A DNA stretch of 64,000 nucleotides from Sanderia malayensis (Eukaryota; Cnidaria; Scyphozoa; Semaeostomeae; Pelagiidae). Where the stretch lies: positions 5,456,001 through 5,520,000 of the forward strand of contig RQOL01000906.1 of the NCBI GenBank assembly GCA_013076295.1, read 5' to 3'. The position numbers and the translations under genes were made by a program. Each line of letters starts with the position of its first letter. Position 1 is the stretch's first letter. The notes beneath the pieces are model-generated. The model was not told the DNA's origin and made no database searches. It saw only the letters and a list, made by a program, of their open reading frames with translations. Shown here one piece after another: positions 9,565 to 18,879 of the stretch.

Positions 9565-10992
9565 ATGTGTACAAAGAGTGAACTTTCATCGATTAGTATG
9601 GAGTTTGTGGAAGATACCATTTTGAGAATAAATGGAATTGATAACAATGAGATGGATACTTTTGATGTGTCTCATATATGTAGTGATGAATCACAAGCAG
9701 TATTCAAAGAAAAGATTAAAGATCTAGAAATACAACTTGCAGAAAGTAAGTATTCAGTATTTGTTGTTTATCTTGAGAAGCAATATTATCTGTGGTACTT
9801 TGATAATTTGAGAAAAAGAAAATAGTTAAAAGTTGAGCTCATATGAATTTGTTTTTTCTCAGGCAAGAGAGATGCTGACAAGTATCTAAATTATTGCGGT
9901 TTAATAAAGAGGTTTGCTAAGGACAAGAAACTCGAGCACATGTCCAACCGAGAAATTCGAAATTATTCACGAAGCTGCGATAGACTGATACGCACATTAA
10001 AAGACGAAAGGTGGCAATATGAACAATTGAAGATCTATGCAGCCAATCAGCAAACAGAGATATATAACCTGCAATACAATATGCAAGAAGCGGAAACATA
10101 TTTAAATAAAATTGGTCAAGATGATTTGTTAATTGGTGAAATGTTGCAAAATGCATGTCACATAGTTTTCAATATGGGAATGAAATTTGGAATTCTTGGT
10201 CAACCATGCAGTGAAGAAGAGCTAGATGGTACCATGAATATGGCTCACACATTGCTTTGTGCTTCTGCCAGAATCCATCGTGAAATTGAGCAAGGAGGCG
10301 TCAACTGGCAAACACAGCAAATACAATCCACAGACACATTGTTGGTAAATGCTACAGAGCAGCAACAAGAGACAGATTCATCACTCTCTGCTGTTACTGA
10401 GAAGCAACAAGAGCCAGATTCATTATTGGTCCATGCAATAGAGCTGGAACAAGAGACAGATTCATCATGGCCTGCAGATATAGAGCAGAAGACGACTGCT
10501 GTAAAGTCTAAAAGAAAGACACATCTCATAGCAAAACTGAAACGGCGACTGAATGCTTTGAAGATACAGAAAAAGGCAGACAACGATGAAAAACAGGCAT
10601 TGAAGAAGTTGTGCGCAGTGTTGATGGACAAAGAAGCACAAGCAATGAAAATTATTGAAAATCTCAAGGTGGAATCGACCAAAAATGAAAAAAAGATCCA
10701 AATGCTATCAGATGAAGTTGAAAGAAATGCAGAGCAGAATAATCTGTTGCTGCAAAAAATCGAGCAGTTAGAGCTAGATAAGATAAATGAAATAGAGAAG
10801 AAGAAAATTCTGGAAAAAACATTAAAGGATAAGGAGAATGAAATTGAATCCCTCAATGCTACGATGGAGGGGCAAGCAGTAGATATTGCAAGACTGCAAT
10901 CAGATGCTGAGAAGCGAAGAACGAAAAAATCTGCATTCTTCAGGCGCCTGCTATGTTGTTGTAAACGTCAAGATAACTCTGACGAGGTCTAA
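9565..10992 (+). CDS. Two-exon gene for an unrecognised coiled-coil protein with a C-terminal cysteine cluster
   Basis: Exon 1 is 9565-9745 (donor AAA|GTAAGT). Exon 2 is 9863-10992 (acceptor TTTTTTCTCAG). The split codon joins as AGC and the frame continues, giving 436 residues. Residues 60-190 are a charged helical region (for example N-R-E-I-R-N-Y-S-R-S-C-D-R-L-I). Residues about 215-265 hold three imperfect repeats around E-Q-Q-Q-E-T-D-S-S-L, E-K-Q-Q-E-P-D-S-L-L and E-L-E-Q-E-T-D-S-S-W. Residues about 270-410 form a long Lys/Glu coiled coil. The tail is F-F-R-R-L-L-C-C-C-K-R, where basic residues and adjacent cysteines would suit S-palmitoylation and membrane attachment. I cannot name a family. 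The ATG at 9565 gives the longest frame. An ATG at 9940 would drop exon 1, but the precise splice junction favours the spliced model. Confidence 0.75.
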
Positions 10993-11249
10993 ACCTGACT
11001 GAAAGAGATTGACTTGTATGGGACTTGTTTGTAACTTGTAATTATTTTAATTTGCAATAATTTCATATATCGGCATGTTGTTGATATACAACGTAGTTAA
11101 TATACGAATATATTGTGTTACTTGCATTTATTATTTATACAGTTAATCGTCTATTTTTATTGTCTTCTTAGCGTCTTAGCGTCTTAAGACGCCCTCTCTT
11201 GTTTACCACCTGTAACTATCACTAACTGCGCCACAAGTGTCTTACCTTA

Positions 11250-12010
11250 TAAAAGTCTTCATGAAGTTCAACTACATGATCCTAAGATTAGCAAAGTCAT
11301 ACAAATGAAATCCAATGCTCTACCAAAACCCCCGTTCTTTGTCTGGGCAAATGATGCGCAACTTCGAACCTTTTGGGAAGCTTGGGATATTTTGTCCATC
11401 CAAAATGGCTTCTTAACAAAACGGTTAAGTAGCTACAAAGAATAAAATCCCTAGCTTGTCATCCCTTCTCATCTAACTGACACCGTTTTACACGGAATTC
11501 ATTCTACCCCCTTCTCTGGATACTTAGGTATCAAGCGTACAATTCAACGGGCTCGAGAATGATTTTATTGGCCCCACATGACTATACTCGGATTTCTGAT
11601 TTTGTTCATAATTGTGCTATCTGTTCACAGAATAAGTTAAGTCTACATCATCAATGAGCTCCTTTAAAGTCCATTGAAGTAAATGAACCATTTGTATTTT
11701 GGGCCATGGATTACATGGGCCCCTTACCCGAAACATCCCGCGGCAATCGACACATTCTAGTCATTATGGACTATTTCACAAAATGGTGTGAAATCTTTCC
11801 CACAAAAGACCTAGAGGCTCGCACAATTGAAAGTATTCTGGTCTCTAAAGTCGTCAGTCGATTTGGCCCTCCTAACATCTTGCACTCGGATCAAGGCCGG
11901 AACTTTGAGACCAACCTTATGCACAAAATATGTGACTTAATGGACATCCACAAGTCCCGTACCACTGCATACCATCCTCAGTGTGATGGCTTAGTAGAAA
12001 AACTTTCTTA
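11250..12010 (+). mobile_element. Ty3/gypsy pol fragment, integrase zinc-binding region and core
   Basis: The first half is riddled with stops but still shows the linker L-T-D-T-V-L-H and G-Y-L-G-I-K-R-T, remnants of the HHCC region upstream of the core. From 11706 an uninterrupted frame gives M-D-Y-M-G-P-L-P (first catalytic Asp), then Y-F-T-K-W-C-E, F-G-P-P, H-S-D-Q-G-R-N-F-E (second Asp), Y-H-P-Q-C-D-G-L-V-E-K (catalytic Glu). After about 12005 the frame goes astray. The core is complete in outline, but the element has no RT, no LTRs and multiple stops. It differs in sequence from the fragment at 6235-6911, so it is a separate family member. Confidence 0.85.
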
Positions 12011-12369
12011 CTTATTTCTGAAACAATCAATTCACTATTATTGCTGTTTTACGAATAAAGCCAAAAGCTACCACAACTGAAGGCTTAAGGATTTGCAACA
12101 TTTTGCAACGGGCACGTGACGGGTAGGATTTTTAGAACAGTGTGCCCTGCTGGCCCTCTGGGTTTAGCCTAGGTACAGTTAAGTCTACACGCAGGCTAAA
12201 CTTAAAACCAAAGAGAGAAGTCGATTTTGTTCCCGTATCGCACAACTTCGGCCTAAATCTTTTCTGAACTAAATTTGATTCAAGTCTAAAAATCCGTTTT
12301 GAGAGATTTCTCGGGTGCCCCTGCTAGGCCTCAAATATTTGGGGGCCCTTAATTTCATGTTTAAAGGTG
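12011..12369. other. No recognisable gene
   Basis: Sequence between the integrase fragment and the MITE. It contains scattered short G/C-rich words and no coding frame worth naming. Confidence 0.4.
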
Positions 12370-12377
12370 CACACCGT

Positions 12378-12692
12378 CAGGGACGTCACTTCATAATTTT
12401 TGGGGGGGGGGTGTAAACAGTTTTGCCCTGCGAAAGTTTTCCTCGTAAAACGAGTAGATACACTGGGTTACGTAAGGGCTCGGGCTGAGGAATTTACATC
12501 CATAAGAAGATGTGTATTGAACATGACAATGAAGGAAATAGAAACTAAAAAGTTTGTGAAACTTGAGTTCTAACTAATATTTTTTGCCCTGCGAGAATAT
12601 AATATTTATTTCAGTTTTGCCCTGCGAACTGCCGTTTTTCAGGATTGGGGGGTTAACCGCCCCCCCAAACCCCCCCAATAGTGACGTCCCTG
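12378..12692. mobile_element. hAT-type MITE with a perfect 8-bp target duplication
   Basis: The 315-bp element begins CAGGGACGTCACT and ends AGTGACGTCCCTG, an inverted pair of 13 bases with the CAG...CTG ends of hAT elements. It is flanked on both sides by the same 8 bases, CACACCGT, at 12370-12377 and 12693-12700. G and C runs lie inside both ends. No transposase is encoded, so it is non-autonomous. The intact duplication suggests a fairly recent insertion. It lies about 270 bp upstream of the SDHAF1-like start codon and could affect that gene's promoter or 5' UTR. Confidence 0.95.
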
Positions 12693-12959
12693 CACACCGT
12701 TCGTTTCACCACTCGTGTGAGAATGGCTGGGATTCCCGAAAAGGAGGATGAATCGGAGCAAGAATCTACGGATGAATATGGTCCTGGATGGCATCCCATT
12801 CGAACGAAACAGACAAATAGACGTGGAATCAAATCACAGAAAGAGAATACTTGACACCGAACGAACAGACACCAAGTGTTCTCACAAAAAGTTGCAGCAG
12901 CAAATGAAGCAAGCGTCTGGAATAGTCCATTAAAATAGCTTGTATCGCTACCTACGAGA

Positions 12960-13190
12960 ATGGCACGAAGCCAGCTGCAAAAACAAGTCCTCAAATTATA
13001 CAGAGATTTGATGATAGCTGGTCAAAAGACACCTGGCCTAAATGACCACATTCGTGATCAATTCAAAAAGAACGCTTCAATAAAGAGAACCAGCTTTTTG
13101 CAAATAGAACATCTACTTAGACTAGGGAACAAGAAATTAAAAGAAATAAAAAAAGGTCACTGGACGTCGATGGGTAGGTTTTCAAACTGA
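12960..13190 (+). CDS. SDHAF1: Succinate dehydrogenase assembly factor 1 (LYR-motif protein)
   Basis: An intact single-exon frame of 76 residues. It begins M-A-R-S-Q-L-Q-K-Q-V-L-K-L-Y-R-D-L, giving the L-Y-R tripeptide at residues 13-15 in the first helix, followed by the conserved phenylalanine (R-D-Q-F) and the basic helix I-E-H-L-L-R-L-G-N-K-K. It ends G-H-W-T-S-M-G-R-F. Human SDHAF1 has the same order and nearly the same short length, and is also intronless. Known role of the family: a mitochondrial-matrix chaperone for Fe-S cluster insertion into the SDHB subunit of complex II, recruiting HSC20/ISCU through the LYR motif. The ATG at 12960 puts the LYR where the family has it. It sits among dead transposons but shows no damage itself. 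Confidence 0.85.
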   Translation: MARSQLQKQVLKLYRDLMIAGQKTPGLNDHIRDQFKKNASIKRTSFLQIEHLLRLGNKKLKEIKKGHWTSMGRFSN

Positions 13191-13361
13191 GATGAAAAGT
13201 TGATGATTAGACTCGACTCAACTCAATCAACATCGATTTGTCAAAGTATTGTCAGGAAATTAGTTCAAGGCCAATGGCCATTATAAATCCCGAGAAAGAT
13301 GGTTCCATGAAAATTGATTGAGACTCTGCTTTGACATCAGAGTTTTTTGTTCGATATATCA

Positions 13362-13367
13362 AATAAA
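13362..13367 (+). terminator. Candidate polyadenylation signal for the SDHAF1-like gene
   Basis: AATAAA about 170 bases after the stop codon, in AT-rich sequence. The position and sense fit a short 3' UTR. Confidence 0.45.
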
Positions 13368-13486
13368 CTATTGAAAAGAATAGAACTTTGTTATAGCTAA
13401 ATAGGAATATAAAATTTTACAGAAGTCAACAACAGTTCAACAGCACTTTTTTTGGCTGGCTGACTGACTGACAATATCATACTGTA

Positions 13487-13685
13487 AAAGCTCTATTTAA
13501 CCCCCCTTTCCAATAAGCCCTCCAAAAAAATTAATTTTGTAATGCAATAAATTCCCTTCTTTTTAGCACTCTCCAATTTCTTATATACCAGAAAAAATAT
13601 GAAATAAAATGCATAAATAAGCACACAACTTTAAATATTTCGTATATGATTCCGATGAGCCCCCATGGGGGGTTATTAGAGCTTT
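13487..13685. mobile_element. Small inverted-repeat element (MITE-like)
   Basis: The left end reads AAAGCTCTATTTAACCCCCC (13487-13506). The right end reads GGGGGGTTATTAGAGCTTT (13667-13685), its inverted copy with two or three differences. The 200-bp interior is AT-rich and non-coding. No clear target duplication was found, so the superfamily is open. Confidence 0.6.
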
Positions 13686-13987
13686 CCTGGTATTCATAGG
13701 TGTTTTATGTGGACAAATGTGCTAGAATATTATAATCCTTTAGAATACTTGCATTGTATATATACGTTTATCACTGTGGTTGTTTCATTCAAGCCTTAAT
13801 ATGAGGTAGATATGATTTAATCTCCACAATCGGTGCTCATGAGGCACTCAAATAAAGCTTGGACACAAAAACCATTGCCAATGAAAATAGTAAGGTGCAT
13901 GATTAGATATTACGGGAAATCATTCCTGCAACTTAGTTCATAAATGGTGCAAAATTTCCAAAGATACATGCATGCAATTCTTATGAA

Positions 13988-16444
13988 TTAATCATGTTCA
14001 GATTGAAGAAGCACAACTTGATTAACTGTTGATGGAGTTGATTCTCCTTCTTCAAGAACTTCATCATTCACAAGATTAGCTTCCACAGCTGTTCTTTTTC
14101 TTGATCTTTTTGTGTTAACAATTCTACAAAGCTCATTAAACAATGACTGCACATAGGTTTGAGTGGATTTCAATATCTCAACATTTGATAATTCATCAAC
14201 CAAACCAACCGAGTTTTCCAGCAATGATTTAATATGCTTCCTGACATTTTCAATTTGTGGTGAGTTCAGCAATTCAAGTTGGTCATGTGTTGCAGTCTCT
14301 GCATGGAAATTAACGTCTTCTAAAATTGCAAATTCTTCTTGTTCAGCCGACTCTACCCCCTGATCAGTGCAATATAGTGATGGTGAAAGTATCATGTCAT
14401 TCATGTCTGTCTGAATTTCATTTGAGGCCATACGGGGATCGTGAGATGGTAGATGCGCAGTCAGCTTTGGAACGGTGATTTCCAATCCAGTCCAGTTATC
14501 TTCTGTCACAATTAGCCTCGTATGGATGACAGCTGAACAGCCAATCAGCTTTGAGCCGCGTGCTTTACGTCGCCTCGATCCCTCACGCAATGTTTTTCTT
14601 CGAGGTTTCCCGCCAAGTGAACAATTGTACAGTTGCGTCTCCAATGCTCTGTACACAACTATCTTGCCGTTGTGATTAGCCAATCCGTGATCGGTTTTCT
14701 TGTTCACTCGTTTCCCTGTGCGTATCCTGTAGCTCGTCCTAGACTGCGCGCAAAACTTCGCCAACCACTGGTCCCAGGCGTCTTTCGAATATGGATGAAG
14801 ATAGCCGCGCGCGTAATCCGTTGGTTTGCGGTAAGAAACATTCTCGCTAGATGCAGCCGCACCGTCTATTGTCATCAGATTATCCTCCGCTTCTGGCTTG
14901 CGCGGTTGAGCGAAAATACAATCGGCATGGTGAACGGTTAAACTGTGCAGCTCGCTAAAGCATGGCGGCAAAGAATTTTTCAGACACATTTCCTTAAGAT
15001 CGGCTGATCTCTGTAACGCTACGTTGATAACAATATTCGCAGGGAATGCATTCGGCTCTTTGTGTTGCCTCTTTCGTCTACATACTACAGTACTATTGCC
15101 TTTCTGTTCGCATTCAGCGCAAGCGGCAGCGCGCACATCTGTGTGGTTTTTCTCCGCGCGGCAATACGTGGTTGTACGACAAAATCTAAAACACATAATA
15201 CAACGACCTAATACTTCAAAATGCTGACCTGCTGTGCGGGCTACTTGACTTGAAGCCACTGATGTCATCTGTTGTATTTGTTCCAGTGGTGCAATGACCT
15301 AAATGAATAAATAAACAAAATTAATTCACAAACAATTAAGTAAATAATAAATGCCATCTCGATGATGAAGGCTCTCAACTGCATGCAATTCAAATATGAC
15401 AACAAATAAAAATATAGCAATGCAGCAATAGATGAGGAAATTTCAACATAAATAAACCATTATTACCTGTGTATTACCAGAAGGTCCAGGAATGATAACA
15501 GGAGAAGACACTGGGACAGCAAACATTCTTGGAGCAAGAGGACGCAATGGTTTAACCAGCTTAGCTCTTCCTTTACCTCGTGCTTTTGTACCAGCTGTTT
15601 TATCCACATTCTGATCTATGTTTGTTTCAGTGTCAGCCTTCATTTCACTAATATTAACTGGTACGCTAGCCTGCTGTATTTGGCCATTAGAAACTTGTGC
15701 CACAACCACATGATTTGATGCCTGCGGGCCAGGGACTTGCAGGAGGACAACTGACGAATTGCCAGGCTGTGAAACAGTTTGCAATGCGGGGACAATGTAG
15801 TGCGAGCCATTTGAAAATGAATCAGAAAAAGCATCTGAGATATCAGCACTGTTGATTATTGCATGTCCAGATGATGTATGAACAGGACTCATTGCTTGTG
15901 TTGGTAGAAATGTTGTTTCTTGCTGATGTCTGTTAGAATCTTCCGAAGTTGTTAGCAATGTTACTGAAGTAAACATTGATTTGTCTGCATTTTGCATCTC
16001 TTCATCTGCCTGGCTATTCATCAGCTGAATTCTGTTAGCTTCTTCTTCATTGATGGTTGTTGCATTTTGATTAACACAATTTTCCTTCTCAATGTTATTA
16101 CCTTGTTGAGTTGTGTGCTGTTCTGTGTCATTCATCAATGAATTAGCATGCATACTGGGGTATGGAGATAGATTTTGTTGCAAAGAGTCGTTTTCTCTCA
16201 AATGTCCATTCTCATTCGTGCAGTTTATATTGTCAAAATTTCTTGATGCAACACCACTGATAGCCTGATTTTGAAGATCAGATTTGTCATTTTCAAAGGC
16301 CACTCTGGATGAAAAATGTTCTTGATGATCAGTAACTTCAGATGCGATAACTTCATCAAAAGAACTCGAGTTTCTAATTGACAAGGAATGTGCATCATTC
16401 AACTGAGACTCTTCTAAGTTTTCTGTCTGGTCACCTCCACTCAT
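13988..16444 (-). CDS. CARF: CARF-like calcium-responsive transcription factor
   Basis: Two coding exons on the minus strand: 16444-15467 (326 codons, donor ACAG|GTAATA) and 15298-13988 (acceptor TTCATTTAG), both in phase 0, for 762 residues. The first exon is acidic and Ser/Gln/Asn-rich, like an activation region, and ends in a Pro/Val-rich stretch. The second starts with a Cys-rich part (R-C-I-M-C-F-R-F-C, then C-A-E-C near residue 388). At about residues 490-620 is the CaRF/ALS2CR8 domain: D-A-W-D-Q-W-L-A-K-F, then S-Y-R-I-R-T-G-K-R, K-I-V-V-Y-R, a basic R-R-K-A-R-G-S-K-L-I-G-C-S-A-V block and I-T-V-P-K-L. In mammals CARF binds a calcium-response element of the BDNF promoter. The ATG follows a clear acceptor (TTTTGCAG at 16459), so a non-coding upstream exon is expected. 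Confidence 0.85.
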
Positions 16445-16914
16445 CGCAGTGATGTCTTCTGCAAAATATTTAAAATATTCTGAATCAAATCGTCGAATGT
16501 AATCTCAACAAATCTTAATAGTAGTGTTTGGACAGAGGAACACAAAAAATCAACGCAGAGTTCAAATAAAAACAGGCTAGAACTATGTGCAGGGTTGAAA
16601 TAATAAACATGCCTGTCATTTGTGGAAGTCCAATGAAAACAACCTAAAGATTTGGTCAACAAGCTATTTAGCTAATTTAGCCTTGCTCAGTGGGGTTTAG
16701 CAAATTCATTTTGAACTTTGGGTGCTTTAATGGTTTCTTGTAATGAAATGCATGTTCTCATGCAATGTAATGTAATGCTTTCCATGTTCAATGCTACTAG
16801 TAGCAATTTTTGGAGTACTATAGAACAATGTAAATCAATTAACAATATTGATAGCACCAGAAACCCAATATAACATCCCACACACTTTTATGGCTGGAAT
16901 TAAAAAGTACTCGT

Positions 16915-16975
16915 GTGTTTCTTGGTTTCTTGCCAGCATTGGTGATCTATCTGCTGCTGATTCTACAGATCTATG
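16915..16975 (-). other. Fragment resembling part of the last CCDC88 exon
   Basis: On the minus strand this encodes R-S-V-E-S-A-A-D-R-S-P-M-L-A-R-N. The last CCDC88 exon, about 2.3 kb to the right, encodes R-S-D-G-S-A-S-N-R-S-P-M-L-A-R-N. About 50 bp align at roughly 75-80 per cent by eye. It lies inside the first intron of the CARF-like gene. It could be a duplicated exon scrap or an unused alternative exon. Confidence 0.45.
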
Positions 16976-17515
16976 CCCTGATTATGCCTTCAACTTAGTG
17001 TAGAGAGTAAAGGGGAAATGCCAGACTTTAACAGTTCATATTTCCTTCCATCATATTTATGCACAAAAAACTATCACCAATATAATATGTTGACTCAGGA
17101 TGAAAGTTAGCTGGTTTTGCTTAAGTTTGTGGTTGGATGATAGATTTAAAAAGATTCAATCAATGCCTTTTGCATGCGATGTGAAGCTTGTTTAATTTGC
17201 AATGAGATTTTGTTATTGAATGAAGGCAAATGTCGGAGAATGCTAGATTATGTCTAACCCATAATAAAACCCTGAAGCTGGCTTGGCTGTACCTAACCTA
17301 ATGGCCAGTCAGTTATATTTTAAAAGAAGGGAAATATATTTCATGTGACAAAGTGGATGAGGGCCTACGCTTCAAAACAGAACAATATAACTAAACAGCA
17401 ATCCTCGCACATATTTTTCAAAGCCCCATAAACTGTAAATTGACACGGTAATGGCTTGCAAAGTTAAAAAAATAAACATGGAAGTAAAAATTTTTCAATT
17501 TGATAACATTTACCT

Positions 17516-17620
17516 GCACACTCTGCAGTGGACAGTTCGAAGGAAGCGTGACGACAGCTATACTGGTGTCGTCTTCAAGCAATTTTTGGCCTGGCTTTAA
17601 GTTTATTTCAACAAATTGTC
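17516..17620 (-). other. CARF: Candidate 5' non-coding exon of the CARF-like gene
   Basis: On the minus strand a good donor (GTGCAG|GTAAATG) follows a moderately GC-rich stretch and lies 1.06 kb upstream of the acceptor at 16459. The right boundary of the exon (transcription start) is a guess. A YY1-like word, AAGATGGCG, lies on the plus strand at 17764 and would suit a promoter near 17.6-17.9 kb. Confidence 0.35.
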
Positions 17621-17989
17621 AAATTTCCAACTTGGTGCACATTTGAAACTTTTCATTCATCCACATTCAACAAATTTCGTTTTGCTGCAGCAAATTGGAG
17701 CAGGAAGAAGAAGTCTTCATGACAGTCTCCACATGAATTTAAAGTTTGAAGTGTGATGAGAAAAGATGGCGCACTGGTGGTGCGAGAGCGAGCGAAGTGA
17801 AGTGAAACGTTCGGCTTTGGATGGCAGCACAGCAACACGAGGCATCCCCCAAGCGCCCCAAGCAAGCACAATTTCAATGGAGGCGGGCTGTGGTGATATA
17901 CGGCAAAATTCCATGACTGCTTGCAATGCAAATATTAGAGCACAGGAAGTACAAAATGCCGTCTTTTTTGAAATGGTTAGCATCTTAAA

Positions 17990-18660
17990 AATCCTTATTT
18001 AAATATTTAGTATAAATTAGTTGCCACTAGCTTAATGCGTATATTATAAATCATCACTATACAATCTGCAAGAACGTTTTTTAGTTAATTTGAAATATTC
18101 TTCAAAATATCAGCAAGTTTTAAACGGTCAAACTAAATCCAGAAGTCGAAAAGGTGCGGATAAGAATATCATACTCTAAAGTGTGCTTTAAACGTGAGAA
18201 TTAACTCGTAAATATATCAGTATTATACTGTTATAAATATAAGAACTAATATGTGCCTTTTTTAAAACCTTGTACAACCAATATCTACCAATAATCGAAA
18301 CTTAAGAAAAAACGAATCTGATAAAAGCTTAAGAATGCAAACCGCGAAGCTAAAACGTGAAAGAAAATATTGTTATATATTCTTATTATCACATAACATG
18401 TGAAATACAATGCAACTTTATGCAATGTGTAAAAGTTGAAAAAAACATATTACATTACATTACAACAAACCAACGACTGACCTTGTTTCTTGCATTCAGC
18501 TTTTAGAAAACATTAAAAAAAACAGTTAAAAATAGGTTTATCCATGTGCTCGTATACCAACATAATAAAATGCAAAGAGTGCACTGGCATAATATAATAT
18601 GTGGTTGGTAGGGGGGCGCACGTATTCCAGGACCCAGGACCAGTGTCACTTTTCGTCGTT
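17990..18660. other. No recognisable gene
   Basis: Very AT-rich sequence between the CARF promoter area and the 3' end of the CCDC88 gene. I see no coding frame or repeat. Confidence 0.4.
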
Positions 18661-18683
18661 CAAAGGTTTTAACTAAATAAAAG

Positions 18684-18689
18684 TTTATT
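18684..18689 (-). terminator. Candidate polyadenylation signal of the CCDC88 gene
   Basis: TTTATT on the plus strand is AATAAA on the gene's strand, about 190 bases past the stop codon at 18880. It is a plausible 3' end. Confidence 0.4.
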
Positions 18690-18879
18690 AGGTTGAAGAT
18701 AGAAGGAAGCCACATAGCAGTAGCAGTGGCCTTGAAGTGCCCTATGTAAAAAGCTCATAAGAGAAAGCTCAACGACCAGAGTTGTACATTCTCACAAAGA
18801 AATACCAATTCTAAGACGCAACTCTAAACTAATCCAAACAAAAAACACCCAAACAATACAAAAATTACAAATGGGCCAT

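Noticed and set aside
10245..10856. 203-codon open frame on the minus strand
   Set aside because: It is the antisense of the coiled-coil exon. Glu/Lys-rich codons read backwards give a Ser/Phe-rich frame, and the spliced plus-strand gene explains the region.
12723..12842. Small plus-strand frame beginning M-A-G-I-P-E-K
   Set aside because: 40 codons, between the MITE and the SDHAF1-like gene. It could be a uORF or a relic, but nothing supports it as a gene.
12653..12994. 113-codon frame on the minus strand
   Set aside because: It starts in the SDHAF1 start region and ends in the G/C runs of the hAT MITE. No family resemblance.
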